Positions 25,997-35,281 of a DNA stretch of 64,000 nucleotides are shown in pieces. Position 1 is the stretch's first letter. Each line of letters starts with the position of its first letter. This stretch comes from Providencia sp. R33 (lineage in GTDB: Bacteria > Pseudomonadota > Gammaproteobacteria > Enterobacterales > Enterobacteriaceae): contig NZ_CP072453.1 of the NCBI RefSeq assembly GCF_019343475.1, positions 186,001-250,000 on the forward strand. Direction: 5' to 3'. The position numbers and the translations under genes are program-made. The notes beneath the pieces are model-generated. The model did not search any database. It had not been told where the DNA came from and was given only the letters and a program-made list of their open reading frames with translations.

Positions 25997-27217
25997 TTAT
26001 TTGTTCAAAATTTCCTGGTGTAGCTGAATAACCTGCTCACAAAAATCATGGGAATTTATGTGGTGAGGACTCAAAATAAGCTGTCTTTTTTCTGTTGTTA
26101 TGAGATTTTCGGTCAATGCATCGATAAACGCTTGGTCTGCGATAGGATCCCAGAATGGCGCGCCTTCGATATCTAATGCGGAAAACCCTGATGTTGGAAC
26201 AATAAAACGGACTTCGCCATCACAGCGATTTAATTTCTCAGCAATCCAACGACCCATTTGTTGGTTTTCTTCTTTAGTCGTTCTCATTAATGTGACTTGT
26301 GCATTGTGATGGTAAAATAAACGACCTTGATATTTTTCAGGTACGGTAGCTGGTCGTCCAAAATTCACCATATCCAATGCACCACAAGACATGACGCAAG
26401 GTGTTTGGGTACGTTGAATGGCACCAAAACGGTCTTCGTCACACGCTAAAACACCACCAAATAAATAGTCGCACACTTCTGTTGTGGTTATATCCAATAC
26501 GGAATGTAGCAATTGACTATCGATTAGTTTTTCCATCGCTTTACCACCGCTGCCCGTTGCATGGAATACGAGGCAGTCATATTGTTCTTCTAACTGTGTG
26601 GTGAGTTGTTGGACACAAGGTGTTGTTACGCCAAACATAGATAAAGCAATAGCAGGTTTGATATCGATATTTTCGTCATCGTCTTGGTTAAACCAAACGG
26701 CACCTGCGATTTGATTTGCTGCGTTTTTCAACACTTTGCGAGAAATAATGTTTAAGCCAGAAACATCGGTGACTGAGTACATCATAGAAATATCACTCGC
26801 ACCGATATAGCCTGAGATATCCCCTGAAGCCATGGTGGAAACCATTAACTTAGGTATACCAACAGGAAGCACTTGCATTGCAGGGGTGATTAATGCGGTT
26901 CCGCCTGAGCCGCCTAAGCCAAGGATCGCCGCAACGTCAGTTTGTGCAGCAAGGTAAAGACTGAAAGCTTGCGCCATCGCTTCAATCGCTTTGCCGCGGT
27001 CACCACAAAAAACGGCATTCACTCCAAGAGGGTGAAAACTTGCGACAGTATGTGCACTGACATCTGGCTCTTTTTCTAATTGTGTTGGTTGAGTGGTTAA
27101 GTCAACGGTGCGAACGGCTAACCCAGCGCTTTTAATTAATTCACTGACATAAAATAGTTCAGCGCTTTTGGTATCCAGCGTTGTGGCGATATAGATAAAA
27201 CCAGCGTGTTTTTTCAT
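25997..27217 (-). CDS. Tm-1-like ATP-binding protein (UPF0261)
   Basis: A 406-residue protein of the UPF0261/Tm-1-like ATP-binding family. Glycine-rich runs ILGLGGSGGTALITPAMQVL and FHATGSGGKAMEKLI are probable nucleotide-binding segments; VSTMASGDISGYIGASDISM is also characteristic. In tomato Tm-1 this domain is fused to the TIM-barrel domain encoded by the next gene here. AAAGGATTTTT... precedes the ATG as ribosome-binding site. Two tandem palindromes in its promoter region are candidate operators for the divergent TetR-type regulator. Bacterial function has not been settled; catabolism of a small acid is a guess. Confidence 0.82.
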   Translation of the reverse strand: MKKHAGFIYIATTLDTKSAELFYVSELIKSAGLAVRTVDLTTQPTQLEKEPDVSAHTVASFHPLGVNAVFCGDRGKAIEAMAQAFSLYLAAQTDVAAILGLGGSGGTALITPAMQVLPVGIPKLMVSTMASGDISGYIGASDISMMYSVTDVSGLNIISRKVLKNAANQIAGAVWFNQDDDENIDIKPAIALSMFGVTTPCVQQLTTQLEEQYDCLVFHATGSGGKAMEKLIDSQLLHSVLDITTTEVCDYLFGGVLACDEDRFGAIQRTQTPCVMSCGALDMVNFGRPATVPEKYQGRLFYHHNAQVTLMRTTKEENQQMGRWIAEKLNRCDGEVRFIVPTSGFSALDIEGAPFWDPIADQAFIDALTENLITTEKRQLILSPHHINSHDFCEQVIQLHQEILNK

Positions 27218-27262
27218 ATAAAAATCCTTTCAGATTAGAGCTCGCGTTGAATTTTTCACCGT

Positions 27263-27315
27263 AATGAGACTATAGTATCATTTTTGGTTTTTGTAAAATG
27301 AGACTGTAGTCTCAT
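27263..27315. promoter_or_regulatory. Two tandem palindromic operators for the TetR-type regulator
   Basis: Site two, ATGAGACT-GT-AGTCTCAT (27298-27315), is a perfect palindrome. Site one, ATGAGACTATAGTATCAT (27264-27281), is the same with one mismatch. Centres are about 34 bp apart, in the promoter of the minus-strand Tm-1-like operon and upstream of the divergent tetR-like gene. Confidence 0.75.
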
Positions 27316-27585
27316 TTATTGGTTTGTTGTAACGCTAATTAGTTGCTAATATGCATATCTTATTGATAAAACATCATAAATATTAATTAACATCGGTATA
27401 TATAATGCATCATTGAAATACTAAATTTGTGATAGGGATAACTTATTTGATTGTATATACAGGTTAGTTTGAGATATGTATCTTTTAATTGTATGTTATT
27501 GAGTAGGTATACTTATTCCCGCTTGTGCTTTCTAAGTATCATTGACTAAACTTGTTGTAAGAAACAGTATTTTAAGGACAATTAA

Positions 27586-28233
27586 ATGCCGAAAACTAAT
27601 TCAGCTTCAGAATATAAAGGGACGCGAAAACGGACTTATGTATTACTGGTGACTACGGCTTTAGAGTTATTTGAAAAAGGTGCGATGCCTTCTGTTTCTG
27701 AATTGGCACTTGAAGCAGGCGTTTCACGCGCAACAGCTTATCGGTATTTTCCGACACAAAGTGATTTAATCACGGCAACCGTCAATGAAAGCTTAGGGCC
27801 AATTTTAACGTGGCGTCCACAAAGTGAAAAAACAGAAGAGCGTATTGATGAGTTGTTGACGTTTGCTTTCCCTCGAATGTTTGAACACGAAGGTGCTTTG
27901 AGGGCTGCGTTACAAGCCTCATTACAACAATGGGCACAAGGGCGTTCTGCTCCCCAAGAGGTCAAAAGTAAGCAATTCGAGCGGGGAAATCGTAAAGATA
28001 TTCTTGCGATGGTGACCACGCCGATGAAATCAGAATATCCGCAGGAAATTGTCGATAAGGTCATCAAAGCTTTTTCTGTTATTTATGGATCCGAGATTTT
28101 CTTAGTGCTAAAAGATATTTGGAAGATGGATAATCAGCAGGTCATAGAATTAGCACAATGGATGGCTAAAGCAATTATGAACCAAGCTATTTCAGATAAT
28201 ACCAAACGTCAAAATAAGCAAATCAAAAACTAA
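27586..28233 (+). CDS. TetR-family transcriptional regulator
   Basis: A 215-residue protein with an N-terminal TetR helix-turn-helix at about 20-65 (MPSVSELALEAGVSRATAYR, then YFPTQSDL) and an all-helical ligand domain after it. It is divergent from the Tm-1-like operon; the intervening 368 bp contain two matching palindromes. It probably represses that operon until a substrate binds and may also control the downstream AbrB-family gene. AAGGACA precedes the ATG. Confidence 0.88.
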   Translation: MPKTNSASEYKGTRKRTYVLLVTTALELFEKGAMPSVSELALEAGVSRATAYRYFPTQSDLITATVNESLGPILTWRPQSEKTEERIDELLTFAFPRMFEHEGALRAALQASLQQWAQGRSAPQEVKSKQFERGNRKDILAMVTTPMKSEYPQEIVDKVIKAFSVIYGSEIFLVLKDIWKMDNQQVIELAQWMAKAIMNQAISDNTKRQNKQIKN

Positions 28234-28353
28234 TAAATGATAAAACTGCGGTGAATAATCACTATCGTAATAAATAAATCAAAACGAAGGTCATCTGGCA
28301 TTAATAATATGATATAAATTAAGGCTATAAATAGTCTTAATGGTTAATGTCTT

Positions 28354-29391
28354 ATGATGAAATTATTCAAGATGGTGGTGGGGATTGCTGTTTGTGCGGT
28401 GATCGGGGGCGGGTTAACTTACCTTGGTGTTCCACTCGCATTAATGTTTGGCCCCATCATCGCGGTTATTATTTTTCATCGTTTTGGCATTTCTTTTGCT
28501 ATTCCTAAACATACAATTTCTTTTGTTCAAGTGACATTAGGTACGTCAGTTGGCTTGATGTTTAATCAGGTTTCACTGAATGAAGCTGATAACTTATTTT
28601 TATTATTATTGATGTTAGTTGTGTGTTTGGCTGTGCAATTTTCCTTTAGTTTTTTTTGGTTTTATCGCAAAGTGGGCTGGACGAAACAAGAAGCCATGTT
28701 GGGCTCAGTCCCTGGTGCAATGGCGGCCATTCTAGCCTTAACTGATCATACCCATACACCGCCACAGAAGATTGTCATTTCCCACACAATTCGTCTTATC
28801 ATATTGATTTTATTAGCAGGGATTGTGGTTGGGAGCGATGGTGATCCGCAGCCGATCATTGAGTTTCCTTCATTAACATTGGCAGCCACAATGTGGCTAT
28901 TGTTGATTGTCGCCGTTGGGGTGATAGCGGGTTTGATATTACAGCGTTTCAGAGTTCCTGCACCTTATATGCTAACCTCATTAGCGGCGGCAACATTAAT
29001 ACAAAGTTGGGTTGATATTCCATTAAATTTTCCATTAATGCTGACTGAATTAAGTATGGTATTAATTGGGATGAATATCGGTAACCACTTTGTTGTTTTC
29101 CCGCTTTCATCATTAATTAAAAATATTTACTCCTCCGCACAAGTGGTCGTCATCAATATCATTTTAACGTTCTTGATTACGGTATTTGCAGCTTGGTTAA
29201 CGGGGTATGATATTTCAGTATTATTGCTCGCTTGGGCGCCAGGCAGTATGGAAGCCATGACCTTTGCTGCAATTACGATGAATTTAGATGCTGGGTTTGT
29301 TATGTCGAATCATATTATCCGCATGGTGATCATCCAAAGCATTCCATCCATTGTTTTATTTTGGCAGGAAAGCAGGGCAAAAAAACGCTAA
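28354..29391 (+). CDS. AbrB-family (COG3180) membrane protein
   Basis: A 345-residue inner-membrane protein with about ten hydrophobic segments in two related halves, each containing a conserved pattern (GGGLTYLGVPLALMFGPIIA near the start; APGSMEAMTFAAITMNLDAG near the end; PGAMAAILAL in the middle). It belongs to the family mislabelled AbrB or ammonia monooxygenase, which is likely to be a transporter. Position after the TetR gene, 120 bp apart on the same strand, suggests it moves the substrate of the Tm-1-like pathway; this is inference. Confidence 0.8.
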   Translation: MMKLFKMVVGIAVCAVIGGGLTYLGVPLALMFGPIIAVIIFHRFGISFAIPKHTISFVQVTLGTSVGLMFNQVSLNEADNLFLLLLMLVVCLAVQFSFSFFWFYRKVGWTKQEAMLGSVPGAMAAILALTDHTHTPPQKIVISHTIRLIILILLAGIVVGSDGDPQPIIEFPSLTLAATMWLLLIVAVGVIAGLILQRFRVPAPYMLTSLAAATLIQSWVDIPLNFPLMLTELSMVLIGMNIGNHFVVFPLSSLIKNIYSSAQVVVINIILTFLITVFAAWLTGYDISVLLLAWAPGSMEAMTFAAITMNLDAGFVMSNHIIRMVIIQSIPSIVLFWQESRAKKR

Positions 29392-29463
29392 TAAAAGTGT
29401 CAAAATGGAGAAGAAAACATGCAAACAAACTCTAGGCATGTTTTCTTAATGTCATTGATGGAA

Positions 29464-29814
29464 TTATTTTACGTAGGCAAACAGACCGAGAGAATCTCTA
29501 GCTAATGACTGGCACTTAAACTCTTGATTGAGCGGTATTCCCTTTAAGTCGTTGTAACTTTCTTTGTTTAACTGAGTCATTTTCTCAGAGTTGTAGTTGC
29601 TCAAATCCCATTTATTGCTTTTCGCAAAATAAACGATAGCGCGTTCAATTTCTCTATCGGGAATTTGTGAGTACCCACAGTCATATTTTAGGTAGATAAA
29701 AACAGCCGTCAGATCAGCCAGATCTTCAGCTTCGTTGGGGGCAAGAGCTCTGGCAGAATTGGTTATCCCTAACAGAGTCATTAAGCATGACATCATTAAT
29801 ATAAATTTGCGCAT
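29464..29814 (-). CDS. yacC: YacC family pilotin-like secreted protein
   Basis: A 116-residue protein with a signal peptide (cleavage near ARA-LAP, residue 24). The mature part (EAEDLADLTAVFIYLKYDCG, then KWDLSNYN and RDSLGLFAYVK) tracks E. coli YacC, a relative of type II secretion pilotins. Two Cys residues (one in YDCGY, one in FKCQS) probably form a disulfide. It sits next to cueO as in E. coli. Confidence 0.9.
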   Translation of the reverse strand: MRKFILMMSCLMTLLGITNSARALAPNEAEDLADLTAVFIYLKYDCGYSQIPDREIERAIVYFAKSNKWDLSNYNSEKMTQLNKESYNDLKGIPLNQEFKCQSLARDSLGLFAYVK

Positions 29815-29928
29815 TCTTTATTCTATCGGGTTTCTATGTCAAGTAACGTTAGCATAAGAATAGAATTGTTAGTCAACTATATTTTTCTTAAATGAATGTA
29901 ATAAACCCATAATTACTGAGTGGGTTTA

Positions 29929-29959
29929 TTGACCTTCCTGTAAGGGGAGGCTTTACCAT
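29929..29959 (+). promoter_or_regulatory. CueR-type promoter of cueO
   Basis: ACCTTCC-TGTAAGG-GGAGGCT (29932-29952) matches the CueR dyad ACCTTCC-N7-GGAAGGT. It lies between a -35 TTGACC (29929-29934) and a -10 TACCAT (29954-29959) with the 19-bp spacer typical of MerR-family promoters. Copper induction is expected. Confidence 0.88.
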
Positions 29960-30055
29960 TTGTTTCATTAAACCATGTTTTGCGGAGAAAGGGTAATTTC
30001 CCTCAATATACTCTGTCATTGATTATTGATTTGATAAACAAAAGGAAGGTTATCA

Positions 30056-31705
30056 ATGTTACGTCGCGATTTTTTGAAATTAAGTGCTATCACATATGCT
30101 GCAAGTGCGCTGCCTATTTGGAGCCGCATCGCGGTAGCCGCTGAAAACTATCCCACACTGGCTATCCCTCCGTTATTAGAGCCTGATGCACAGGGCAATA
30201 TTCAACTGGCAATTAAGCAAGGGATATCTCAATTTGTTCCCGGCAAAAAAACGACAACGTGGGGATATAACGGTGATCTACTTGGCCCTGCAATTAGCTT
30301 GAAAAATGGTCAGAGTGTTAATATCAATATTGTGAATCAGTTGGCGGAAGATACTACCGTTCATTGGCATGGTTTAGAAATCTCAGGCGAGCAGGATGGT
30401 GGGCCCCAAGCGATTATTCAACCGGGTGCAACGCGAAAAGTTAATTTTACGATAGATCAAAGCGAAGCAACCTGTTGGTTCCACCCTCATACCCACGGTA
30501 AAACGGGCTACCAAGTGGCTATGGGGTTGGCAGGGTTAGTCCTGATTAAAGATGAAAATAGTGAGAAACATGGTTTGCCAAGTCACTGGGGTATTGATGA
30601 TATCCCTGTAATTTTGCAAGATAAGCGTTTGAAAGATGACGGGCAAATCGATTATCAACTAGATGTGATGAGTGCTGCGGTAGGTTGGTTTGGTGACTTA
30701 ATGCTCACTAACGGTGCGGTTTACCCGAAACATGTTGCGCCAAAAGGTTGGATCCGTCTGCGATTACTCAATGGTTGTAACGCACGTAGTTTGAATATTT
30801 CAACTAGTGATGGTCGTAAAATGTACGTTGTTGCCAGTGATGGCGGCTTACTTGCTGAACCCGTTGCATTGACTGAATTACCGATTTTAATGGGTGAGCG
30901 TTTTGAGGTATTAATTGATGCTTCAGATGGTCATGCGTTTGATTTAGTTACATTACCTGTGGGGCAAATGGGGATGACTATTGCACCATTTGACCAACCT
31001 CTGCCTGTTCTTCGGATTGAAACCACATTAACAAATGGTGAAGGAAAATTACCTTCAACACTCACTGCAATCTCCGCAATACCTTCTTTAGCAGGGTTAA
31101 ATCGCCGTCGTTTCCATTTGATGATGGACATGCGCTTAGATATGCAAGGCATGATGATGCTACGTGAAAAGTATGGCGCACAAGCGATGGGGAACATGGG
31201 CGGTCATGGTGCAATGATGGATAATATGGACCATGGCGCGATGATGAACAGTGGAACCATGAACCATGGGAATATGAGCCAAGGCAACATGAACCACGGT
31301 AACATGAGTGGTGGTATGGGCAATGGTGGTCACTGTGGTACTGGTGCAGGTGATTTAGATATTCATAACGCCAATACGATTAATGGGCAAGTGTTCTCAA
31401 TGACTCATCCTGCATTTGATGCGCCAATGAACCGCCAAGAAATTTGGGTGGTCTCAGGGCGTGGTGACATGATGTTGCACCCATTCCACGTTCACGGAAC
31501 TCGCTTTCGTATCTTAAAAGAAAATGGCCAAGCTGTTGAGCCGCATCGCCAAGGTTGGAAAGATATTGTTAAAGTTGAAGGGCAGGTGAGCGAAATTTTA
31601 GTGGAATTTAAACACCCTGCGACGAAAGAACACCCCTATATGGCGCACTGTCATTTACTTGAACATGAAGATACGGGCATGATGCTTGGTTTTACGGTAA
31701 GTTAA
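30056..31705 (+). CDS. cueO: Multicopper oxidase CueO
   Basis: A 549-residue periplasmic copper oxidase that oxidises Cu(I) and protects against copper. The N-terminus has a twin-arginine motif (RRDFLKL) and a Tat signal peptide to about residue 30. Copper ligands are complete: HWHG near 102-105, HPHTHG near 143-148, HPFHVHG near 476-482 and the HCHLLEHEDTGMM block near 533-545. A Met/His/Gly-rich insertion at about 360-420 (many GNM and NHGNM units) is longer than in many homologues and is the Cu(I)-binding lid. Single gene under a CueR-type promoter. Confidence 0.96.
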   Translation: MLRRDFLKLSAITYAASALPIWSRIAVAAENYPTLAIPPLLEPDAQGNIQLAIKQGISQFVPGKKTTTWGYNGDLLGPAISLKNGQSVNINIVNQLAEDTTVHWHGLEISGEQDGGPQAIIQPGATRKVNFTIDQSEATCWFHPHTHGKTGYQVAMGLAGLVLIKDENSEKHGLPSHWGIDDIPVILQDKRLKDDGQIDYQLDVMSAAVGWFGDLMLTNGAVYPKHVAPKGWIRLRLLNGCNARSLNISTSDGRKMYVVASDGGLLAEPVALTELPILMGERFEVLIDASDGHAFDLVTLPVGQMGMTIAPFDQPLPVLRIETTLTNGEGKLPSTLTAISAIPSLAGLNRRRFHLMMDMRLDMQGMMMLREKYGAQAMGNMGGHGAMMDNMDHGAMMNSGTMNHGNMSQGNMNHGNMSGGMGNGGHCGTGAGDLDIHNANTINGQVFSMTHPAFDAPMNRQEIWVVSGRGDMMLHPFHVHGTRFRILKENGQAVEPHRQGWKDIVKVEGQVSEILVEFKHPATKEHPYMAHCHLLEHEDTGMMLGFTVS

Positions 31706-31726
31706 TCGCCGCTTCCGTTTTAGGAC

Positions 31727-31765
31727 AAAATACAGCATTAAATATATTAGTGCTGTATTTTCCTT
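31727..31765 (+). terminator. Terminator after cueO
   Basis: Stem 31727-31740 pairs with 31748-31761 (14 bp with one G.T pair) and ends in TTTT. Confidence 0.85.
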
Positions 31766-31827
31766 TATTAGTATCTGAGTCTCGCCTATGGTAAAATTAC
31801 GCGCTTTCCATTCCTTTAGATGCGTAA

Positions 31828-32370
31828 TTGAAGATGAAACATACCCTTGAAGTCATGATCTCTGAAGAAGAGATTGCTCAACGAATCAGTGAATTAGCTG
31901 AAAAAATCAGTGCACATTACCAACCCCTTGAAGGTGATTTAGTTCTTGTTGGCCTATTGAAAGGCTCATTTATTTTTATGGCAGACTTATGTCGTAAAAT
32001 TAATGTCCCACATGAAGTCGACTTTATGACCGTTTCAAGCTACGGCAATGCGATGACATCAAGTCGTGATGTCAAAATCGTCAAAGATTTAGATGAAGAT
32101 ATTCGTGGAAAACACGTTTTAATCGTGGAAGACATTATCGACTCAGGTAATACCTTAAATAAAGTTCGCGAAATTTTTGAATTGCGTGGCCCTAAATCGG
32201 TGGCGATTTGTACTTTGCTAGATAAACCATCACGCCGTGAAGTGGATGTACCTGTCGAATGGATTGGTTATTCAATCGAAGACAAATTTGTTGTCGGCTA
32301 TGGTATTGATTATGCGCAACAGTATCGTCACCTTCCGTACATTGGGCATGTGACTTTACTTGAAGAGTAA
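31828..32370 (+). CDS. hpt: Hypoxanthine phosphoribosyltransferase
   Basis: A 180-residue purine salvage enzyme that makes IMP (and less GMP) from hypoxanthine or guanine and PRPP. The PRPP-binding signature VLIVEDIIDSGNTL (about 95-110) and the PP loop GLLKGSF (about 42-48) are intact. Length and sequence fit E. coli Hpt (178-182 aa). Convergent with can; each has its own terminator between them. Confidence 0.96.
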   Translation: MKMKHTLEVMISEEEIAQRISELAEKISAHYQPLEGDLVLVGLLKGSFIFMADLCRKINVPHEVDFMTVSSYGNAMTSSRDVKIVKDLDEDIRGKHVLIVEDIIDSGNTLNKVREIFELRGPKSVAICTLLDKPSRREVDVPVEWIGYSIEDKFVVGYGIDYAQQYRHLPYIGHVTLLEE

Positions 32371-32390
32371 TTAAACTCATCGTCTACTTA

Positions 32391-32426
32391 AAGGGTTGAG
32401 TGTAGTGTAATTACTCAACCTTTTTT
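32391..32426 (+). terminator. Terminator after hpt
   Basis: GGTTGAGT (32394-32401) pairs with ACTCAACC (32413-32420), followed by six T residues. Confidence 0.88.
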
Positions 32427-32543
32427 ATATATCTTAAATAGCATAATTAATTCAGTAAATTCCCTTTCTATTTTAGTAGTTTAGTGAAAGAGAATGAATG
32501 GCTTTTATTTAAGCATTAAAGAGCGAGTAGACATAAAAATAAT

Positions 32544-32568
32544 AAAAGCCCTATTTAAAAGGGCTTTT
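32544..32568. terminator. Terminator of can (minus strand, possibly bidirectional)
   Basis: AAAAGCCCT (32544-32552) pairs with AGGGCTTTT (32560-32568). On the minus strand the stem leads into TTATTATTTTT. It lies just beyond the can stop codon. Confidence 0.8.
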
Positions 32569-32580
32569 CAACAAGTTAAA

Positions 32581-33234
32581 TTATTTTTTTTGTGTCAGGT
32601 TTGATATTGATTCACGATAGCAAAGTTCAAGCTTTTCTCGACTATCCGCAGTGATATGTAAATCCTGAAGACGACCATTGTTGATACCGTAAACCCAGCC
32701 ATGGATCATCACTTTTTGGCCGCGTTTCCATGCAGATTGCATAATAGTTGAATGGCCGAGGTTATACACCTGTTCTACTACGTTTAATTCACATAAGCGG
32801 TCCAGTCGTTCGCAAGGTTTTAACTCACCCAGCATTGAACTGTGTCTGTACCAAATATCACGAATGTGCAATAACCAGTTATTAATAAGGCCCAACTCTG
32901 TGTTATCTACTGCGGCTTCAATACCACCGCAACCATAATGGCCGCAAATAATGATATGCTCAACTTGCAGTACATCAACAGCATATTGAATGACCGATAA
33001 ACAGTTAAGGTCGGTATGGATAACTAAGTTTGCAACGTTACGGTGAACGAATAGGTCTCCCGGCGCAGCATTGATCAATTTTTCAGCAGGGACTCGACTG
33101 TCCGAACAGCCAATCCATAAGAATCTTGGCTTTTGTGCTTTTGATAATTCTTTGAAGAATTCAGGATCTTGTTCTTTTACAGAGGCTGACCATGCTTCAT
33201 TATTAGCAAACAGCTCTTCGATTTTTCTCATCAT
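32581..33234 (-). CDS. can: Beta-class carbonic anhydrase
   Basis: A 217-residue zinc enzyme that hydrates CO2 to bicarbonate, needed for growth in air. The motif GCSDSRVPAE supplies the first zinc Cys and its Asp-Arg dyad (Cys43, Asp45, Arg47), and ICGHYGCGG supplies the His and second Cys ligands. The C-terminus follows E. coli Can. Two adjacent ATG codons (33234 and 33231) are possible starts. Divergent from yadG, as in E. coli. Confidence 0.95.
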   Translation of the reverse strand: MMRKIEELFANNEAWSASVKEQDPEFFKELSKAQKPRFLWIGCSDSRVPAEKLINAAPGDLFVHRNVANLVIHTDLNCLSVIQYAVDVLQVEHIIICGHYGCGGIEAAVDNTELGLINNWLLHIRDIWYRHSSMLGELKPCERLDRLCELNVVEQVYNLGHSTIMQSAWKRGQKVMIHGWVYGINNGRLQDLHITADSREKLELCYRESISNLTQKK

Positions 33235-33491
33235 GACTTATAGCCTAGTTGTGTTACTGTGCGATAAAATCTTATACAACATTTATTGATTAATTAATAA
33301 TTAGTTATACTAATTACAACATTGGTATAATGAACCACTCATTTAGACAAGACAACCCTCAATTAGTAACGTATTGAATTATCTTATAGAAATCTATTAT
33401 CACTTTTCTGCATAACATAGAGCAGAAAAAAGTGGCATCATTAGCGTATATTGCCTCCAAACCGTCCTAAGAATAAAGGGTTTTTTTATAT

Positions 33492-34430
33492 ATGACGTAT
33501 GCACTTGAGTTATCGCAGTTAACAAAAACCTATTCAGGTGGCGTTAAGGCTCTGCGAGGAATCGACTTACATGTTGAAGATGGTGATTTTTATGCATTGT
33601 TAGGCCCTAATGGTGCAGGGAAATCAACAACGATTGGTATTATCAGTTCATTGGTTAATAAAACCAGTGGCTCAGTTAAAGTATTTGGTTATGACTTAGA
33701 GAAACAAGTCGTACATGCAAAACAGCAACTTGGATTAGTTCCCCAAGAATTCAACTTCAACCCTTTTGAGACTGTTTTGCAGATTGTCCTAAACCAAGCA
33801 GGTTATTATGGAGTGCCTCGTTCTGTCGCTGTGCAGCGAGCTGAACAGTATTTAACGCAGCTGGATTTATGGGAAAAACGTGATGAGCGTGCTCGTAACT
33901 TATCTGGCGGAATGAAACGACGTTTGATGATTGCTCGTGCTTTAATGCACCAACCAAAATTATTGATTTTGGATGAGCCTACTGCGGGAGTTGACATTGA
34001 ATTACGCCGTTCGATGTGGTCATTTTTAAAGAATTTAAATGCCCAGGGCACAACAATTATTTTAACAACGCACTATTTAGAAGAAGCAGAAATGCTGTGC
34101 CGCAATATTGGGATCATTCAACATGGTGAGCTAGTTGAAAATACCAGTATGAAACAGTTATTGAGCAAATTGGAATCAGAGACCTTCATTTTTGATTTAA
34201 TGCCAAAAAGTCCTATTCCTCAATTATTAGGTTATGAGTCTCGATTAATAGACACGTCAACATTAGAGGTTGATGTTAAAAGAGAGCAAGGACTGAATAG
34301 CGTCTTTAGTCAATTGAACGAACAAGGTATTCAAATTTTGAGTATGCGTAATAAGGCCAATCGTTTGGAAGAATTATTTGTTAGCTTAGTCAAAAAAGAA
34401 AGCCATACGGCTGAGAAGGAGATTGCATAA
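33492..34430 (+). CDS. yadG: ABC transporter ATP-binding protein YadG
   Basis: A 312-residue ABC ATPase of the ABC-2/drug exporter type. Walker A GPNGAGKST (about 39-47), signature LSGGMKRR (about 139-146), Walker B LLILDEPTAG (about 157-166) and the H-loop His in TTHYLEEAE are present; a C-terminal extension of about 90 residues follows. It pairs with yadH, whose ATG overlaps this stop codon (TAATG). The substrate is unknown. Confidence 0.94.
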   Translation: MTYALELSQLTKTYSGGVKALRGIDLHVEDGDFYALLGPNGAGKSTTIGIISSLVNKTSGSVKVFGYDLEKQVVHAKQQLGLVPQEFNFNPFETVLQIVLNQAGYYGVPRSVAVQRAEQYLTQLDLWEKRDERARNLSGGMKRRLMIARALMHQPKLLILDEPTAGVDIELRRSMWSFLKNLNAQGTTIILTTHYLEEAEMLCRNIGIIQHGELVENTSMKQLLSKLESETFIFDLMPKSPIPQLLGYESRLIDTSTLEVDVKREQGLNSVFSQLNEQGIQILSMRNKANRLEELFVSLVKKESHTAEKEIA

Positions 34431-35200
34431 TGTTCTCACTGTATTGGGTTGCATTAAAAACAATTTGGATAAAAGAAGTTACTCGATTTGGGCGAATTTG
34501 GATACAAACCTTGCTGCCACCAGTTATTACCATGTCATTGTATTTTGTGATTTTTGGTAATTTAATCGGTTCACGTATTGGCGAAATGGGGGGGGTAGAT
34601 TATATGCAGTTTATCGTCCCTGGCCTGATTATGATGGCGGTGATCACTAACTCATATTCGAATGTTTGTTCATCGTTTTTTGGTTCAAAGTTCCAAAAAA
34701 ATATTGAAGAATTACTTGTTGCGCCTGTTCCTACCCACATTATTATTGCTGGCTTTGTTGGTGGTGGCGTTGCAAGGGGGGTTTTGGTTGGTTTCCTTGT
34801 CACATTAGTTTCATTATTTTTTATTCCATTACAAGTTCATTCATGGCTTATGGTTATCATAACGTTGTTATTAACAGCGATCGTTTTCTCACTGGCGGGG
34901 CTATTGAATGCAATATTTGCGAAAACGTTTGATGATATTAGTATTGTTCCAACGTTTGTTTTAACGCCACTGACTTACTTAGGGGGTGTTTTTTATTCAC
35001 TTTCCCTGTTACCTCCATTTTGGCAGGCGGTATCTAAATTAAACCCAATTGTGTATATGATTAGTGGTTTCCGTTTTGGTTTTCTAGGCATTGCGGATGT
35101 ATCTATCGCCATTACTCTTGGTGTATTGATGATATTTTTAATTGTTTTCTATTTATTGACTTGGTATTTAATTGAGCAAGGTAGAGGACTTCGTAGTTAA
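34430..35200 (+). CDS. yadH: ABC-2 type transporter permease YadH
   Basis: A 256-residue inner-membrane permease with six hydrophobic segments and the ABC-2 signature region (FDDISIVPTFVLTPLTYLGG). It is translationally coupled to yadG and forms the membrane half of the exporter. Sequence and order fit E. coli YadH. A terminator lies 34 bp after the stop. Confidence 0.94.
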   Translation: MFSLYWVALKTIWIKEVTRFGRIWIQTLLPPVITMSLYFVIFGNLIGSRIGEMGGVDYMQFIVPGLIMMAVITNSYSNVCSSFFGSKFQKNIEELLVAPVPTHIIIAGFVGGGVARGVLVGFLVTLVSLFFIPLQVHSWLMVIITLLLTAIVFSLAGLLNAIFAKTFDDISIVPTFVLTPLTYLGGVFYSLSLLPPFWQAVSKLNPIVYMISGFRFGFLGIADVSIAITLGVLMIFLIVFYLLTWYLIEQGRGLRS

Positions 35201-35234
35201 TTAATTTAAGTATAAATACGTAAAATAAAATAAG

Positions 35235-35281
35235 GTCGTATCTAATAGTTATATTTAATTTATTAGATGCGGCTTTTTTTT
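35235..35281 (+). terminator. Terminator after yadGH
   Basis: GTCGTATCTAATA (35235-35247) pairs with TATTAGATGCGGC (35261-35273), with two G.T pairs, followed by eight T residues. Confidence 0.88.

Noticed and set aside
27738..28067. 109-codon open frame on the minus strand
   Set aside because: It is a shadow inside the TetR-family gene, whose HTH is clear.
31180..31340. Short tandem repeats resembling a satellite
   Set aside because: They encode the Met/His/Gly-rich copper-binding insertion of CueO in frame and are explained by the protein.
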